A stretch of DNA of 64,000 nt, taken from the NCBI GenBank assembly GCA_963734845.1, contig CAVTIS010000018.1, positions 310,001 through 374,000 of the forward strand. Direction: 5' to 3'. Below, piece after piece: positions 17,119 to 24,394 of this stretch (positions are counted from its first letter, which is position 1; each line of letters starts with the position of its first letter). The notes below the pieces were generated by a model. It made no database searches. It was not told the origin of the DNA and saw only the letters and a program-made list of their open reading frames with translations. This DNA is from JAKAVN01 sp963734845. GTDB taxonomy: Bacteria; Desulfobacterota; Binatia; Binatales; Binataceae. The position numbers and the translations under genes were made by a program.

Positions 17119-17877
17119 TTAATCGTCGCCGCCATGATGCTTGTCGTGATGCTTGTGATGGCCGGGATGACCGCCGCCCCCGTGGTCGTCCGCGTCCCCG
17201 TTTTCGTAGTTCTCGTCCCCGTGATGCTTGCCCGGATGCTTGTACCATCCGAGATGTTTGCCGTGGTCGTGATGCTCGTGTTCCTCGGTTTCCTCGGCAA
17301 GCTGGGTCTCCCGGCGCTCGTTGAAGATTTGCTGCTGGCGTTGCCACTGCTCATGCCAATCGCGGTCGCTCCAGGCGTCGGCCTCGCGCCACTGGCTGCG
17401 CTGGTCCCACGGATGAGTCTGCTGCCAGCGGCTGAAGTTCCATCCGCGCATCGTTAACTGCTGCTGGACACCCGGATGATGCATCAGAAATCCTTTGAAA
17501 TCCGGATGCTGGTTGAGATAGGCCGGGTTGTTAATTATTGACGGATTGGCCGCCAGCGTCCGCGCTATGTCCGGATGGTAGTGCAGGTAATTCGACAGAT
17601 TGAAGGCAGCCGCATCCGGGGAGTAGGCCGGCGTTTTGGCGGCCAGCGATTGATAGAGCGCGGGGTTCTGGTTGAGGTACGACCAAACGTCGGGATGCTG
17701 CACCATGAAGCCGGGGCTGCGATAAAGACTCGGATTTGCTGATAGGGCCTGAGCGGCTGTCTGGTGCTGGGCGAGGAAATTCTCGTACATCGTTAGAGCA
17801 TCGGTTTGCGCACGCGCAGGCATTGAGAACGCGAGCGCCAGGCCAAGTGCGGCCGCTATTCGGTTGATTTTCGTCAT
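17119..17877 (-). CDS. exported NP-repeat protein with His-rich tail
   Basis: A 252-residue protein. A Sec signal peptide (ALGLALAFSMPARAQ) is followed, at about 25-150, by diverged repeats centred on LxxNPxLYxxPxFxxxHP (SANPSLYRSPGFMVQHPDV, LNQNPALYQSLA, LAANPSIINNPAYLNQHPDF). These look like a short helical solenoid. The C-terminal 70 residues are very rich in His, Asp, Glu and Gly (EEHEHHDHGKH, HPGHHKHHDKHHGG) and could bind Zn, Ni, Cu or Fe. No family recognised. GAGGAGGAG before the ATG is a strong ribosome site; a longer in-frame reading upstream lacks a signal peptide at its start. It has its own terminator. Confidence 0.78.
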   Translation of the reverse strand: MTKINRIAAALGLALAFSMPARAQTDALTMYENFLAQHQTAAQALSANPSLYRSPGFMVQHPDVWSYLNQNPALYQSLAAKTPAYSPDAAAFNLSNYLHYHPDIARTLAANPSIINNPAYLNQHPDFKGFLMHHPGVQQQLTMRGWNFSRWQQTHPWDQRSQWREADAWSDRDWHEQWQRQQQIFNERRETQLAEETEEHEHHDHGKHLGWYKHPGKHHGDENYENGDADDHGGGGHPGHHKHHDKHHGGDD

Positions 17878-18236
17878 CTTCTCCTCCTCCTCTGGGCCAT
17901 CGGCCGAAGACACTCCTTGCCCCCAACAAACTTCTCTAAAACAATCTGAGCCGTGGCGTCGTTTCGACTGAAGCATACGGGATGCCATCCGTGTGCAGAG
18001 GCCGAACAACCTCCCTTTTTCAGCCGATTTCTGGACCGCAATTGCCGGCCGTGGCAAGCAGCGACCCCAAAGGTGCAACGCCGCGACGCAAACCGTGCAA
18101 CACCGCGAGAACAGGTCTGCCACAACAGGCCATGCGCATCAGGCGGGCGGGCAGGGGCACCCCATTCGAGCATAGAAGCAGATAGCGCCATTGAGCGGAG
18201 TCGCGGGCCGCAGGGCGACCCTGCTAAACTTAGCCC
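17878..18236. other. gene-free divergent spacer between His-rich gene and uvrB
   Basis: About 360 bases with only shadow frames. It must hold the promoters for the minus-strand His-rich gene and the plus-strand uvrB. I see no SOS-type palindrome (neither CTGT-N8-ACAG nor GAAC-N4-GTTC) and no clear -35/-10 pair. Confidence 0.5.
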
Positions 18237-20480
18237 GTGCTTTCGCTGGCGCGCGGCAAAGAGGGGATCTTCCGGCTGGTCTCCGGCTATCGTCCGGAGG
18301 GCGACCAGCCCGCCGCGATCGAAGCATTGACGCAAAACGTGCGCGACGGCGTACGTCAGCAGGTGCTGCTCGGTGTGACCGGCTCGGGCAAGACCTTCAC
18401 GATGGCCAACGTGGTGGCCAACGTGAACAAGCCAACGCTAGTGATCGCGCCCAACAAGACGCTCGCCGCGCAGCTCTACAACGAGTTCAAGAGCCTCTTT
18501 CCCGACAACGCGGTCCGCTATTTCGTCTCCTACTACGACTACTACCAGCCCGAGGCCTACGTCCCGTCGACCGACACCTACGTCGAGAAGGACGCCAGCA
18601 TCAACGACGAGATCGACAAGCTGCGTCACTCGGCCACCAAGGCCTTGCTCGAACGCAATGACGTCCTGATCGTCGCCTCGGTTTCTTGCATCTACGGCCT
18701 GGGGGAGCCCGAGGTCTACTTCGAGATGCTGGCGTTTCTCGAGGAGGGCCAGACTATCGAGCGCGACCGCGTGCTGCGCAAGCTGGTCGACATCCAGTAC
18801 CAGCGCAACGACTACGACTTCCATCGCGGCACCTTCCGCGTGCGCGGCGATATCGTCGAGGTCTTCCCCGCCTACGAAGAGAGCCGCGCGGTCAGAGTCG
18901 AGTTCTTCGGCGACCAGGTCGAGGCGCTATACGAGATCGACCCGCTGCGCGGCAAGGTGATCCGCAAGCTCCAGAGCGTGTGTATCTACCCGGCCTCGCA
19001 CTATGTGACCACCGAGGGCCGGATGGAGGAGGCGGTGCGCAACATCCGCACCGAGCTCAAGGACCGCCTCGAGCTGTTCCGCAGCGAGAACCGATTGCTC
19101 GAGGCCCAGCGCCTGGAACAGCGCACGATGTACGACCTCGAGCTGCTGGCCGAGATGGGTTTTTGCCCCGGTATCGAAAACTACTCGCGCCATCTGACCG
19201 GCCGCTCTCCCGGCCAGCCGCCGCCGACGCTGCTCGACTACTTTCCGCGCGACTTCCTGATGTTCGTCGACGAGAGCCACGTCACCGTCCCGCAGCTCGG
19301 CGGGATGTACCGCGGCGACCGCTCACGCAAGCAGACGCTGGTCGAGTTCGGCTTCCGGCTGCCCTCCGCGCTCGACAACCGCCCGCTCAATTTCGAGGAA
19401 TGGGAGGGGCTCGCGCGCCAGGTGGTTTACGTCTCGGCCACGCCGGGCGACTACGAGCTCAAGAACTCGGTCGGCCTGGTGGTCGAACAGCTTATCCGTC
19501 CGACCGGTCTTATCGATCCCGAAATCGAGGTGCGCAAGGCCGGCACCCAGGTCGACGACCTGCTCGGCGAAATCCGCAAGCGGGTAGAGGCGGGCGCGCG
19601 CGTGCTCGTCACCTGCCTGACCAAGAAGATGGCCGAGGACCTGACCGACTACTATCACGACCTCGGCGTGCGCGTGCGCTACCTGCACTCGGACATCGAG
19701 ACCATCGAGCGCGTCGAAATCATCCGCAGCCTGCGCAAGGGCGAGTTCGACGTCCTGGTCGGGATCAACCTGCTGCGCGAGGGTCTCGACCTGCCCGAGG
19801 TTTCGCTGGTCGCAATCCTCGACGCCGACAAGGAAGGGTACCTGCGCTCGGCCCGCTCGCTCATCCAGACTATCGGGCGCGCCGCGCGCAACGTCGAGGG
19901 CAAGGTCATCATGTACGCCGACACGATGACCGACTCGATGCGCAAGGCGATCGATGAGACCGACCGCCGCCGCGCCCGGCAGGTCGCCTACAACCAAGAG
20001 CACGGCATCACGCCGCAATCGATCATCAAGGCGATCGACGCCTCGCTGGTCGAGATGTACTCGCCCGAATGGGCGGTGGTGCCGGAGGTCGACGATGCGC
20101 CGCCCGAGACGGAACTGATTGCGGCGCATGAGCTACCCGACCGCATCACGGGGCTGCGGCAGGAGATGATGGAAGCGGCGGAGCGGCTCGAGTATGAGCG
20201 CGCCGCCGAGTTGCGCGACCGGATCAAGCGCCTGGAGCGCCAGGTCTTCGGACTCGATCAGAAGCGCGAGGCCGCGGCCGCCTCTGCGCAGCCGCCCGGC
20301 TCGGCCCATCAGCATGAGAACGAATCGGCACGCGGACGCGGCGAGCGGCACAAGGCCAAAGACGCGAGCGAGAAGCCATCACTGCTGCCGCGCGGGCGGG
20401 GTAGGGGGCGCGGACGCGGCGCCGCGCCAGCGCAGCCACGTCAGGGCAGCCTGAAGATCATCCCCGACCAGCCCAAGTAA
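18237..20480 (+). CDS. uvrB: excinuclease ABC subunit B
   Basis: UvrB is the helicase-like protein that verifies damage after UvrA loading and recruits UvrC. At 747 residues it is longer than the usual 670. Walker A LGVTGSGKTF lies at 45-54. The DNA-inserting beta-hairpin is VSYYDYYQPEAYVPSTD. DESHVTVPQLGGMYRGDR holds motif II. LVGINLLREGLDLPEVSLVAILDADKEG and TIGRAARN are helicase motifs V and VI. The UVR domain (LRQEMMEAAERLEYERAAEL) lies at about 640-670. The extra C-terminal 60-70 residues are Arg/Gly/Pro-rich (GRGRGRGRG) and probably disordered. Start is GTG at 18237. uvrA is in the same window but on the other strand. Confidence 0.97.
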   Translation: MLSLARGKEGIFRLVSGYRPEGDQPAAIEALTQNVRDGVRQQVLLGVTGSGKTFTMANVVANVNKPTLVIAPNKTLAAQLYNEFKSLFPDNAVRYFVSYYDYYQPEAYVPSTDTYVEKDASINDEIDKLRHSATKALLERNDVLIVASVSCIYGLGEPEVYFEMLAFLEEGQTIERDRVLRKLVDIQYQRNDYDFHRGTFRVRGDIVEVFPAYEESRAVRVEFFGDQVEALYEIDPLRGKVIRKLQSVCIYPASHYVTTEGRMEEAVRNIRTELKDRLELFRSENRLLEAQRLEQRTMYDLELLAEMGFCPGIENYSRHLTGRSPGQPPPTLLDYFPRDFLMFVDESHVTVPQLGGMYRGDRSRKQTLVEFGFRLPSALDNRPLNFEEWEGLARQVVYVSATPGDYELKNSVGLVVEQLIRPTGLIDPEIEVRKAGTQVDDLLGEIRKRVEAGARVLVTCLTKKMAEDLTDYYHDLGVRVRYLHSDIETIERVEIIRSLRKGEFDVLVGINLLREGLDLPEVSLVAILDADKEGYLRSARSLIQTIGRAARNVEGKVIMYADTMTDSMRKAIDETDRRRARQVAYNQEHGITPQSIIKAIDASLVEMYSPEWAVVPEVDDAPPETELIAAHELPDRITGLRQEMMEAAERLEYERAAELRDRIKRLERQVFGLDQKREAAAASAQPPGSAHQHENESARGRGERHKAKDASEKPSLLPRGRGRGRGRGAAPAQPRQGSLKIIPDQPK

Positions 20481-20575
20481 GATTAGTTGCGCCGCGGACC
20501 CGCCTCTGAGGGCGGGCCGGCGGCGTGTACCGATTCTCGTGTTCGTGGAAGTGCAGACCTGGCTGGGCACTTGCC

Positions 20576-20998
20576 TTATTTGTCGAAGCCGGCCACGCGC
20601 GGCAGCTTGTCGCCCAGCTCAACCCACGGCACATGGTCGGGCCAGTAGGCGTGGCGCAGCGTGGCGGGCGGATATCCGGGTTCGGCGTCGGCCGGCAGGC
20701 TCGCGCGGGTGACGATCAGCACGTCGGGCATCGGATCGACATCGACGGTTAGCGTCGAGCCACAGTTCTTGCATCGGTTGCGATGGATCTGAGCCGAGCT
20801 GCTGAAGGTTTGCAGGTCGCCGCCCTTGGTCCAGCGAAAGCCGGCACGGGGGAAAATCGCGAAGGTGACGAAAGCCGCGCCCTGCAGGCGACGGCAAATC
20901 GAGCAATGACAGTGATGCATCTCCACTGCGGGCTGCGTCACTTCGAACTGGTTCTCTCCGCAAAAGCATGCACCGTTGATCTTTTTGAAATCCGCCAT
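20576..20998 (-). CDS. GFA/CENP-V-type zinc protein
   Basis: A 140-residue member of the glutathione-dependent formaldehyde-activating family (GFA domain). The zinc ligands are visible as GACFCG, HCHCSICRR and NRCKNCGSTL. The fold binds two zincs; actual formaldehyde/glutathione chemistry is documented for only a few members, so the role is open. The ATG at 20998 is preferred to one nine codons upstream because GGGAGG lies at the correct distance. It converges with uvrB. Confidence 0.88.
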   Translation of the reverse strand: MADFKKINGACFCGENQFEVTQPAVEMHHCHCSICRRLQGAAFVTFAIFPRAGFRWTKGGDLQTFSSSAQIHRNRCKNCGSTLTVDVDPMPDVLIVTRASLPADAEPGYPPATLRHAYWPDHVPWVELGDKLPRVAGFDK

Positions 20999-21129
20999 GA
21001 TGCGATCCTCCCTGTTGGACGCCATCCCATCGTAGTTGCGTGGGATTGGTCAAGCGGTTTTTTCGATATTCACTGCGCCGTTACGAGGGAGGCGCTGCCA
21101 CGCGCGGATGATCGGTCCGATGTTTATTG

Positions 21130-21786
21130 CTACGGCGTTTCCGGCTTGCGGGCCATCAGGATGATATTGTCGCTGAAAAGCCTGCCTCCCAGCCATCGCG
21201 GCCAGTGCGTAGGGGTAAAAGGGATTCTCCCGGAATTTGTGTAATGGATGGCCGGTTCAGCCAGCCCGCATTCGCGCGCGATTCTGACCAGATCGATCTC
21301 CAGCAGAGCCGTCAGATGCGCAGGGTAAGAACCACTTTGGAAAGCATTGAACTGGTTTTTGAGGACCAGCGTCATCTTACTCAGGAGGCTTAGCTGATTG
21401 GGTGTAGTGACGATTACCACGCCGCCCGGTTTGACTACGCGCGTGAGCTGCCTCATGAACGCACGCGGGTTCTCCAGGTGTTCGATGGTCTCGATCGAAG
21501 CGACCACATCGGCATACTTGTCGGCCAGAGGCAGCGTATCGTCCAGATTGCTGGTGACCAGCTCGCCGTCGCTGGGGAAGCCGTCATATCTGATCAGATC
21601 CACGCCGACGTAGCGAGCGAAGACCGGCCGAAGCACTTGCCACAGCGCTCCGCTTCCGCAACCGACGTCCACCAGAGTTCCACCGCCAGGATGAACTGCG
21701 CCGAGAGCCGAAGCCACGGCCGCATAGATAGCGGGCTGGCTGCAGCCCGCGCTGAGGCGGGCGCGATGCTCGGCTTCTTCGCTCAT
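21130..21786 (-). CDS. class I SAM-dependent methyltransferase
   Basis: A 218-residue methyltransferase (Methyltransf_11/23 type): TLVDVGCGSGALWQVL (motif I), YVGVDLIRYDGF, DVVASIETIEHLENP (motif post-II) and VKPGGVVIVTTPNQLSLLSK. The C-terminal part may bind the substrate (PAHLTALLEIDLVRIARECG). IETIEHLENPRAF resembles UbiG and sugar/lipid methyltransferases. The start at 21786 (MSEEAEHR) was preferred over one 26 codons upstream, whose product begins with an Arg/Ala shadow-like stretch. No neighbour gives a substrate hint. Confidence 0.85.
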   Translation of the reverse strand: MSEEAEHRARLSAGCSQPAIYAAVASALGAVHPGGGTLVDVGCGSGALWQVLRPVFARYVGVDLIRYDGFPSDGELVTSNLDDTLPLADKYADVVASIETIEHLENPRAFMRQLTRVVKPGGVVIVTTPNQLSLLSKMTLVLKNQFNAFQSGSYPAHLTALLEIDLVRIARECGLAEPAIHYTNSGRIPFTPTHWPRWLGGRLFSDNIILMARKPETP

Positions 21787-21988
21787 AGCTGCGGGCCTAA
21801 CCTTGATAAACCTTCCATGATCGCCGCGCGAGATCGCGCGCGCTCGCGCACGTCCGGCGCGCACCTGAATGTCGCGCGGCCGGCGGGCTGAAGTCCAGAC
21901 GCGCAGGGCCGCAGGTCAATTTTGACCCTATTATTTCGTGGGCGGGTTGGCGGGCTGTTGAAGAGAAACCCTACCGTGCCAGTGTAGC

Positions 21989-22005
21989 TGACATAATATT
22001 TCAAG
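21989..22005 (+). repeat. TGACATAATATTTCAAG element, copy 1
   Basis: TGACATAATATTTCAAG, then a leader of about 90 bases, then the start codon at 22095 (106 bases after the element begins). Copies 2 and 3 are identical over the 16 bases GACATAATATTTCAAG. It may be a promoter core (CATAAT resembles a -10; the TTGACA of copies 2 and 4 resembles a -35) or an operator. Confidence 0.75.
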
Positions 22006-22066
22006 CGCCCGTCATGAGCGCACTGCGCATTCGCTTCATGCCTGACATGGGAGTAGCACTGGCAGT

Positions 22067-22080
22067 GCGTCCTATGACGC
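22067..22080 (+). promoter_or_regulatory. leader hairpin, copy 1
   Basis: GCGTC-CTAT-GACGC forms a 5-bp stem immediately before the ribosome site (AAGGGAGA). Equivalent hairpins stand before the two following genes with different loops, so the stem rather than the loop is kept. Confidence 0.45.
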
Positions 22081-22094
22081 AAGGGAGACAATCA

Positions 22095-22463
22095 ATGGCG
22101 GGTAAAGCGATAGGGGAATTTTCATTCAAGGCCATCACCATCACCTACAGTCCCGGGCCAGCGGGAAGCGTTCTCGACCAGGTGAATTGGGAAGGGACGG
22201 CGAAGGGGTTCGGAGTAGTCTTCGGCACAGCTACCTACGTCGGTGGTTCCAAAAACGGGACTTTCAGTGCGTGTTGGGTCGCGTACCTGGACAACGGTGA
22301 GCAACGTTCGGGTATCGGTTCTGGCACCTATGAGAGTAGCGGCAAACACCACTGGCACACGCGGCACGTGATTCACATCTCCGACGGCACCAGTATCGTC
22401 AACGAAGGTGAGATCGACTTTGCCGCTCGGTCGTGGACGGGAAAAAATTTCGAGAATAGCTGA
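22095..22463 (+). CDS. small beta-rich protein, paralog A
   Basis: A 122-residue cytoplasmic protein without signal or membrane segment. It has alternating hydrophobic strands and many glycines: EFSFKAITITYSPGPAG, NWEGTAKGFG, VVFGTATYVGG, SGIGSGTYESSGKH, GEIDFAARSWTGK. The pattern suggests an all-beta barrel, loosely like DUF3224 or allene-oxide-cyclase-type barrels, but no family is recognised. The protein at 22792 is about two-thirds identical over 120 aligned residues. The ATG has AAGGGAGA upstream. The gene has its own element, leader and terminator. Confidence 0.8.
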   Translation: MAGKAIGEFSFKAITITYSPGPAGSVLDQVNWEGTAKGFGVVFGTATYVGGSKNGTFSACWVAYLDNGEQRSGIGSGTYESSGKHHWHTRHVIHISDGTSIVNEGEIDFAARSWTGKNFENS

Positions 22464-22493
22464 ACGCGCGGGAGTTTCGCTGTCCGCGCGGGG

Positions 22494-22532
22494 ACCGGCG
22501 CGCATACGCAAGAGCGCGCCGGTTTCTTTTTC
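22494..22532 (+). terminator. Rho-independent terminator of paralog A
   Basis: ACCGGCGCGC pairs with GCGCGCCGGT (10 bp) over a 10-base loop and is followed directly by TTCTTTTTC. Confidence 0.88.
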
Positions 22533-22681
22533 ACTGTGCCCGATGCGAGAACGTTACGCCGGAAATTCCGGCTAAAGGGTCATCGAGCGCGGCGGGCCGG
22601 AATTGGGCACCGCGCGTTTCGCGGGCGAAGGCGAAGCGGTGGGCGTGTCGAAGTCCCGACACGGCACGTCGTATATCGAGT

Positions 22682-22698
22682 TGACATAATATTTCAAG
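22682..22698 (+). repeat. TGACATAATATTTCAAG element, copy 2
   Basis: Preceded by T, giving TTGACATAATATTTCAAG from 22681. The following bases GTGCCCGTTACGAGCGCACT differ only slightly from copy 1. Start codon of paralog B is 110 bases after the element begins. Confidence 0.75.
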
Positions 22699-22759
22699 TG
22701 CCCGTTACGAGCGCACTGCGCGTTCGCTTAAAGCCTGACATAGGAGTAACGCTGGATTA

Positions 22760-22774
22760 GCGTCGTAGCGACGC
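22760..22774 (+). promoter_or_regulatory. leader hairpin, copy 2
   Basis: GCGTCG-TAG-CGACGC, a 6-bp stem just before the ribosome site GAAGGAAG. Compared with copy 1 the stem is extended and the loop changed. Confidence 0.45.
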
Positions 22775-22791
22775 GAAGGAAGTGGAAGCGT

Positions 22792-23163
22792 ATGGCATCG
22801 GGTAAAGCGTTAGGAGAATTTTCGTTCAAGGCCGTCACCATAAAGTACAGTCCGGGACCGGCGGGCGGTGTCCTCGTGGAGACGAACTGGGAAGGGACGG
22901 CGACAGGATTTGGAGCAGTCTTTGGCACGGGTACCTACGTCGGTGGTCCGAAGAGCGGAACTTTCAGTTTGTGTTCGGCTGCATACCTGGAGGATGGGAA
23001 CGGTGTTACCGGCCTCGGTCAGGGAACCTATGAAAGCACCGGGAAACACCGGTGGCGCACGGAGAACTTTATGCAGATCTCCGATGGGCGCAGGATCCGC
23101 GGTGAGGGCGAAATGGATTTGGCGGCGCGCTCGTGGAAAGGGACAATATTCGAGATGAGCTGA
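22792..23163 (+). CDS. small beta-rich protein, paralog B
   Basis: A 123-residue paralog of the protein at 22095. Conserved blocks are EFSFKA, YSPGPAG, NWEGTA, GTFS, GTYES, ISDG and AARSW. Differences cluster in the middle (CSAAYLEDGNGVTGLG) and near the end. No signal peptide. The single Cys of each protein is in the same place. Function unknown. Its unit has the same order of element, leader, gene and terminator as paralog A. Confidence 0.8.
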   Translation: MASGKALGEFSFKAVTIKYSPGPAGGVLVETNWEGTATGFGAVFGTGTYVGGPKSGTFSLCSAAYLEDGNGVTGLGQGTYESTGKHRWRTENFMQISDGRRIRGEGEMDLAARSWKGTIFEMS

Positions 23164-23194
23164 GCCGGAGCATCAATTTTCCATAGCGTCTGTG

Positions 23195-23230
23195 AGCGCG
23201 GCGGTCCCGGAATCGGGCGCCGCGCTTTTC
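23195..23230 (+). terminator. Rho-independent terminator of paralog B
   Basis: AGCGCGGCG pairs with CGCCGCGCT (9 bp), with an inner CCCG/CGGG stem, and is followed by TTTTC. Element copy 3 begins about 20 bases further on. Confidence 0.75.
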
Positions 23231-23249
23231 GCTTGGCGGACGCGCAAGC

Positions 23250-23266
23250 AGACATAATATTTCAAG
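23250..23266 (+). repeat. AGACATAATATTTCAAG element, copy 3
   Basis: One mismatch to copies 1 and 2, at the first base. The leader that follows is longer by a GC-rich insertion but regains similarity at CGCGTTCGCT and CTAGCGTCCTAGCGACGTAA. The cupredoxin start codon is 143 bases after the element begins. Confidence 0.72.
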
Positions 23267-23361
23267 TGAGCGTTATGGGCGCGTGCCTCGTCGCCGGAAA
23301 CAGGCGCGCGTCGGCCGATTTCGCGTTCGCTCTAAGCTTGGCACAGGGATAAAGGTGGCTA

Positions 23362-23376
23362 GCGTCCTAGCGACGT
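23362..23376 (+). promoter_or_regulatory. leader hairpin, copy 3
   Basis: GCGTC-CTAGC-GACGT: a 5-bp stem with one G-U closing pair in RNA, directly before AAGGGAGA. It corresponds to the hairpins before the two small paralogs. Confidence 0.4.
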
Positions 23377-23392
23377 AAGGGAGAACAAGAAT

Positions 23393-23977
23393 ATGGCAGC
23401 CGAACGGATAGGGAAATTTTCGCTCAAGGTAGCGACACTGACTCTGCTGGGTGGGTGCATGATTTTTGCCGGCGCGACCCACGCGATCGCGCAGGAAAGG
23501 TCTCCAAGCATCGCCCAAGTCGTGGCATTGGACGAATGCGATCCGGTCACGTTCAACGCGACGCCGCCGGCGGGCGCGGGTGCCGAGTTTTGCCGAAACG
23601 TCGCGCTTGGATTTAGTACCACGCTATCCGACCTATTTACATTGGCGGAGGCTGGAACCCCTGACCCGGGCTGGGACTTCGAACCCGACAAGTTGGTGAT
23701 CAAGAAGGGGACCATCCTTTCCGTGGTCGACCAAGGCGGTGAGCCCCACACCTTTACGGAGGTGAAAGCGTTCGGTAACGGATTCCTGCCGGGGCTCAAC
23801 CCTGGCAGCGCGACAAGCGTTATTCCGGAATGCTCGGGTGGCTTTAAAAACATCGCGGTGGCGAGGACGCGAATCCTTCAGGGTAGCCACCTCGATATCA
23901 CGGGCCTTTCGAAGGGCAAGCATCTCTTTGAATGCTGCATCCATCCTTGGATGCGCATGGAAGTAGACGTGAAGTAA
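23393..23977 (+). CDS. periplasmic blue-copper (cupredoxin-like) protein
   Basis: A 194-residue exported protein. The signal peptide runs to about residue 34 (LTLLGGCMIFAGATHAIAQ). The C-terminal half is a cupredoxin: FEPDKLVIKKGTILSVVDQG, then EPHTFTEV with His 119, and the loop FECCIHPWMRMEV with Cys 181, His 184 and Met 187, a type 1 copper ligand set. It should carry electrons in the periplasm or bind copper. Extra Cys residues at about 49, 67 and 147 could form disulfides, which fits the DsbA-like gene sharing the same upstream element. AAGGGAGA precedes the ATG. Confidence 0.85.
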   Translation: MAAERIGKFSLKVATLTLLGGCMIFAGATHAIAQERSPSIAQVVALDECDPVTFNATPPAGAGAEFCRNVALGFSTTLSDLFTLAEAGTPDPGWDFEPDKLVIKKGTILSVVDQGGEPHTFTEVKAFGNGFLPGLNPGSATSVIPECSGGFKNIAVARTRILQGSHLDITGLSKGKHLFECCIHPWMRMEVDVK

Positions 23978-24394
23978 TCCGCGCGGGCTGCACCAGCGTC
24001 AAGAGCAGCTGTGAAAACGACCGCGCTGGTCGCGTTGCCAGCGGGCGGGCGCGGCCGCTGCGGTGATGAATCGCCCACGCATGTCCCGCGCGCCGCAAAT
24101 TGCGCGCGAGCACGCCCGGCGCGTACCTGCTGGCGCAGATTGTGCGCGAATACCAGCAGCATGGACACTGACGCGCGTATAGCGCTTCAAGGTCGCTGGA
24201 TGCGGTCTGCGCGAGTGCCGGTGTAGCTGAATCTTGCTTCACGGTGGCTCTCAGAACGTTACTGCTTACGATACCGCTTGGGTTCACCGCTGGTTTAGCG
24301 CCTGGTCGTTGCTAGTTCGAGACGTTAAAGACGCGCCCCTCTCAACCCACACTTGTTCGAAGCGCTTCTTGTACCGGATGAACGGCTATTTGCG
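23978..24394. other. gene-free stretch before the DUF3800 gene
   Basis: No credible gene. The left part is GC-rich and contains CCGGCGCGTACCTG (24116-24129) and GTGCCGGTGTAGCTGA (24215-24230), near-copies of sequences just before element copy 1. After about 24230 the GC content falls, marking the boundary of the DUF3800/IS patch. No terminator for the cupredoxin gene is obvious. Confidence 0.5.

Larger units (their letters stand above)
21787..22094. other. intergenic leader region of the first small paralog
   Basis: No gene. The right part holds the first copy of the shared element (21989-22005) and the leader hairpin, described separately. The left part includes CCGGCGCGCACCTG (21854-21867) and GTGCCAGTGTAGCTGA (21976-21991), both of which recur with one change each near 24116 and 24215. 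Confidence 0.6.
22464..22791. other. spacer between the paralogs: terminator, decayed hairpin, element and leader
   Basis: This spacer carries the terminator of paralog A and then a sequence at 22585-22620 that resembles the terminator found after paralog B (GAGCGCGGCGGGCCGGAATT here, GAGCGCGGCGGTCCCGGAAT there). Element copy 2 and leader hairpin 2 follow. The order suggests that the whole unit, leader to terminator, was duplicated. Confidence 0.65.

Noticed and set aside
17878..18236. SOS/LexA box before uvrB
   Set aside because: No match to CTGT-N8-ACAG or GAAC-N4-GTTC patterns was found. The same is true before uvrA.
21989..23266. The repeated TGACATAATATTTCAAG as a MITE or IS end
   Set aside because: All copies have the same orientation, no inverted partner was found, and each leads into a gene start. 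A regulatory role is more likely, though not proven.
24270..24360. tRNA-like sequence (GGTTCACCGC... TAGTTCGAGAC)
   Set aside because: T-arm-like letters occur, but no acceptor stem or complete cloverleaf can be drawn.
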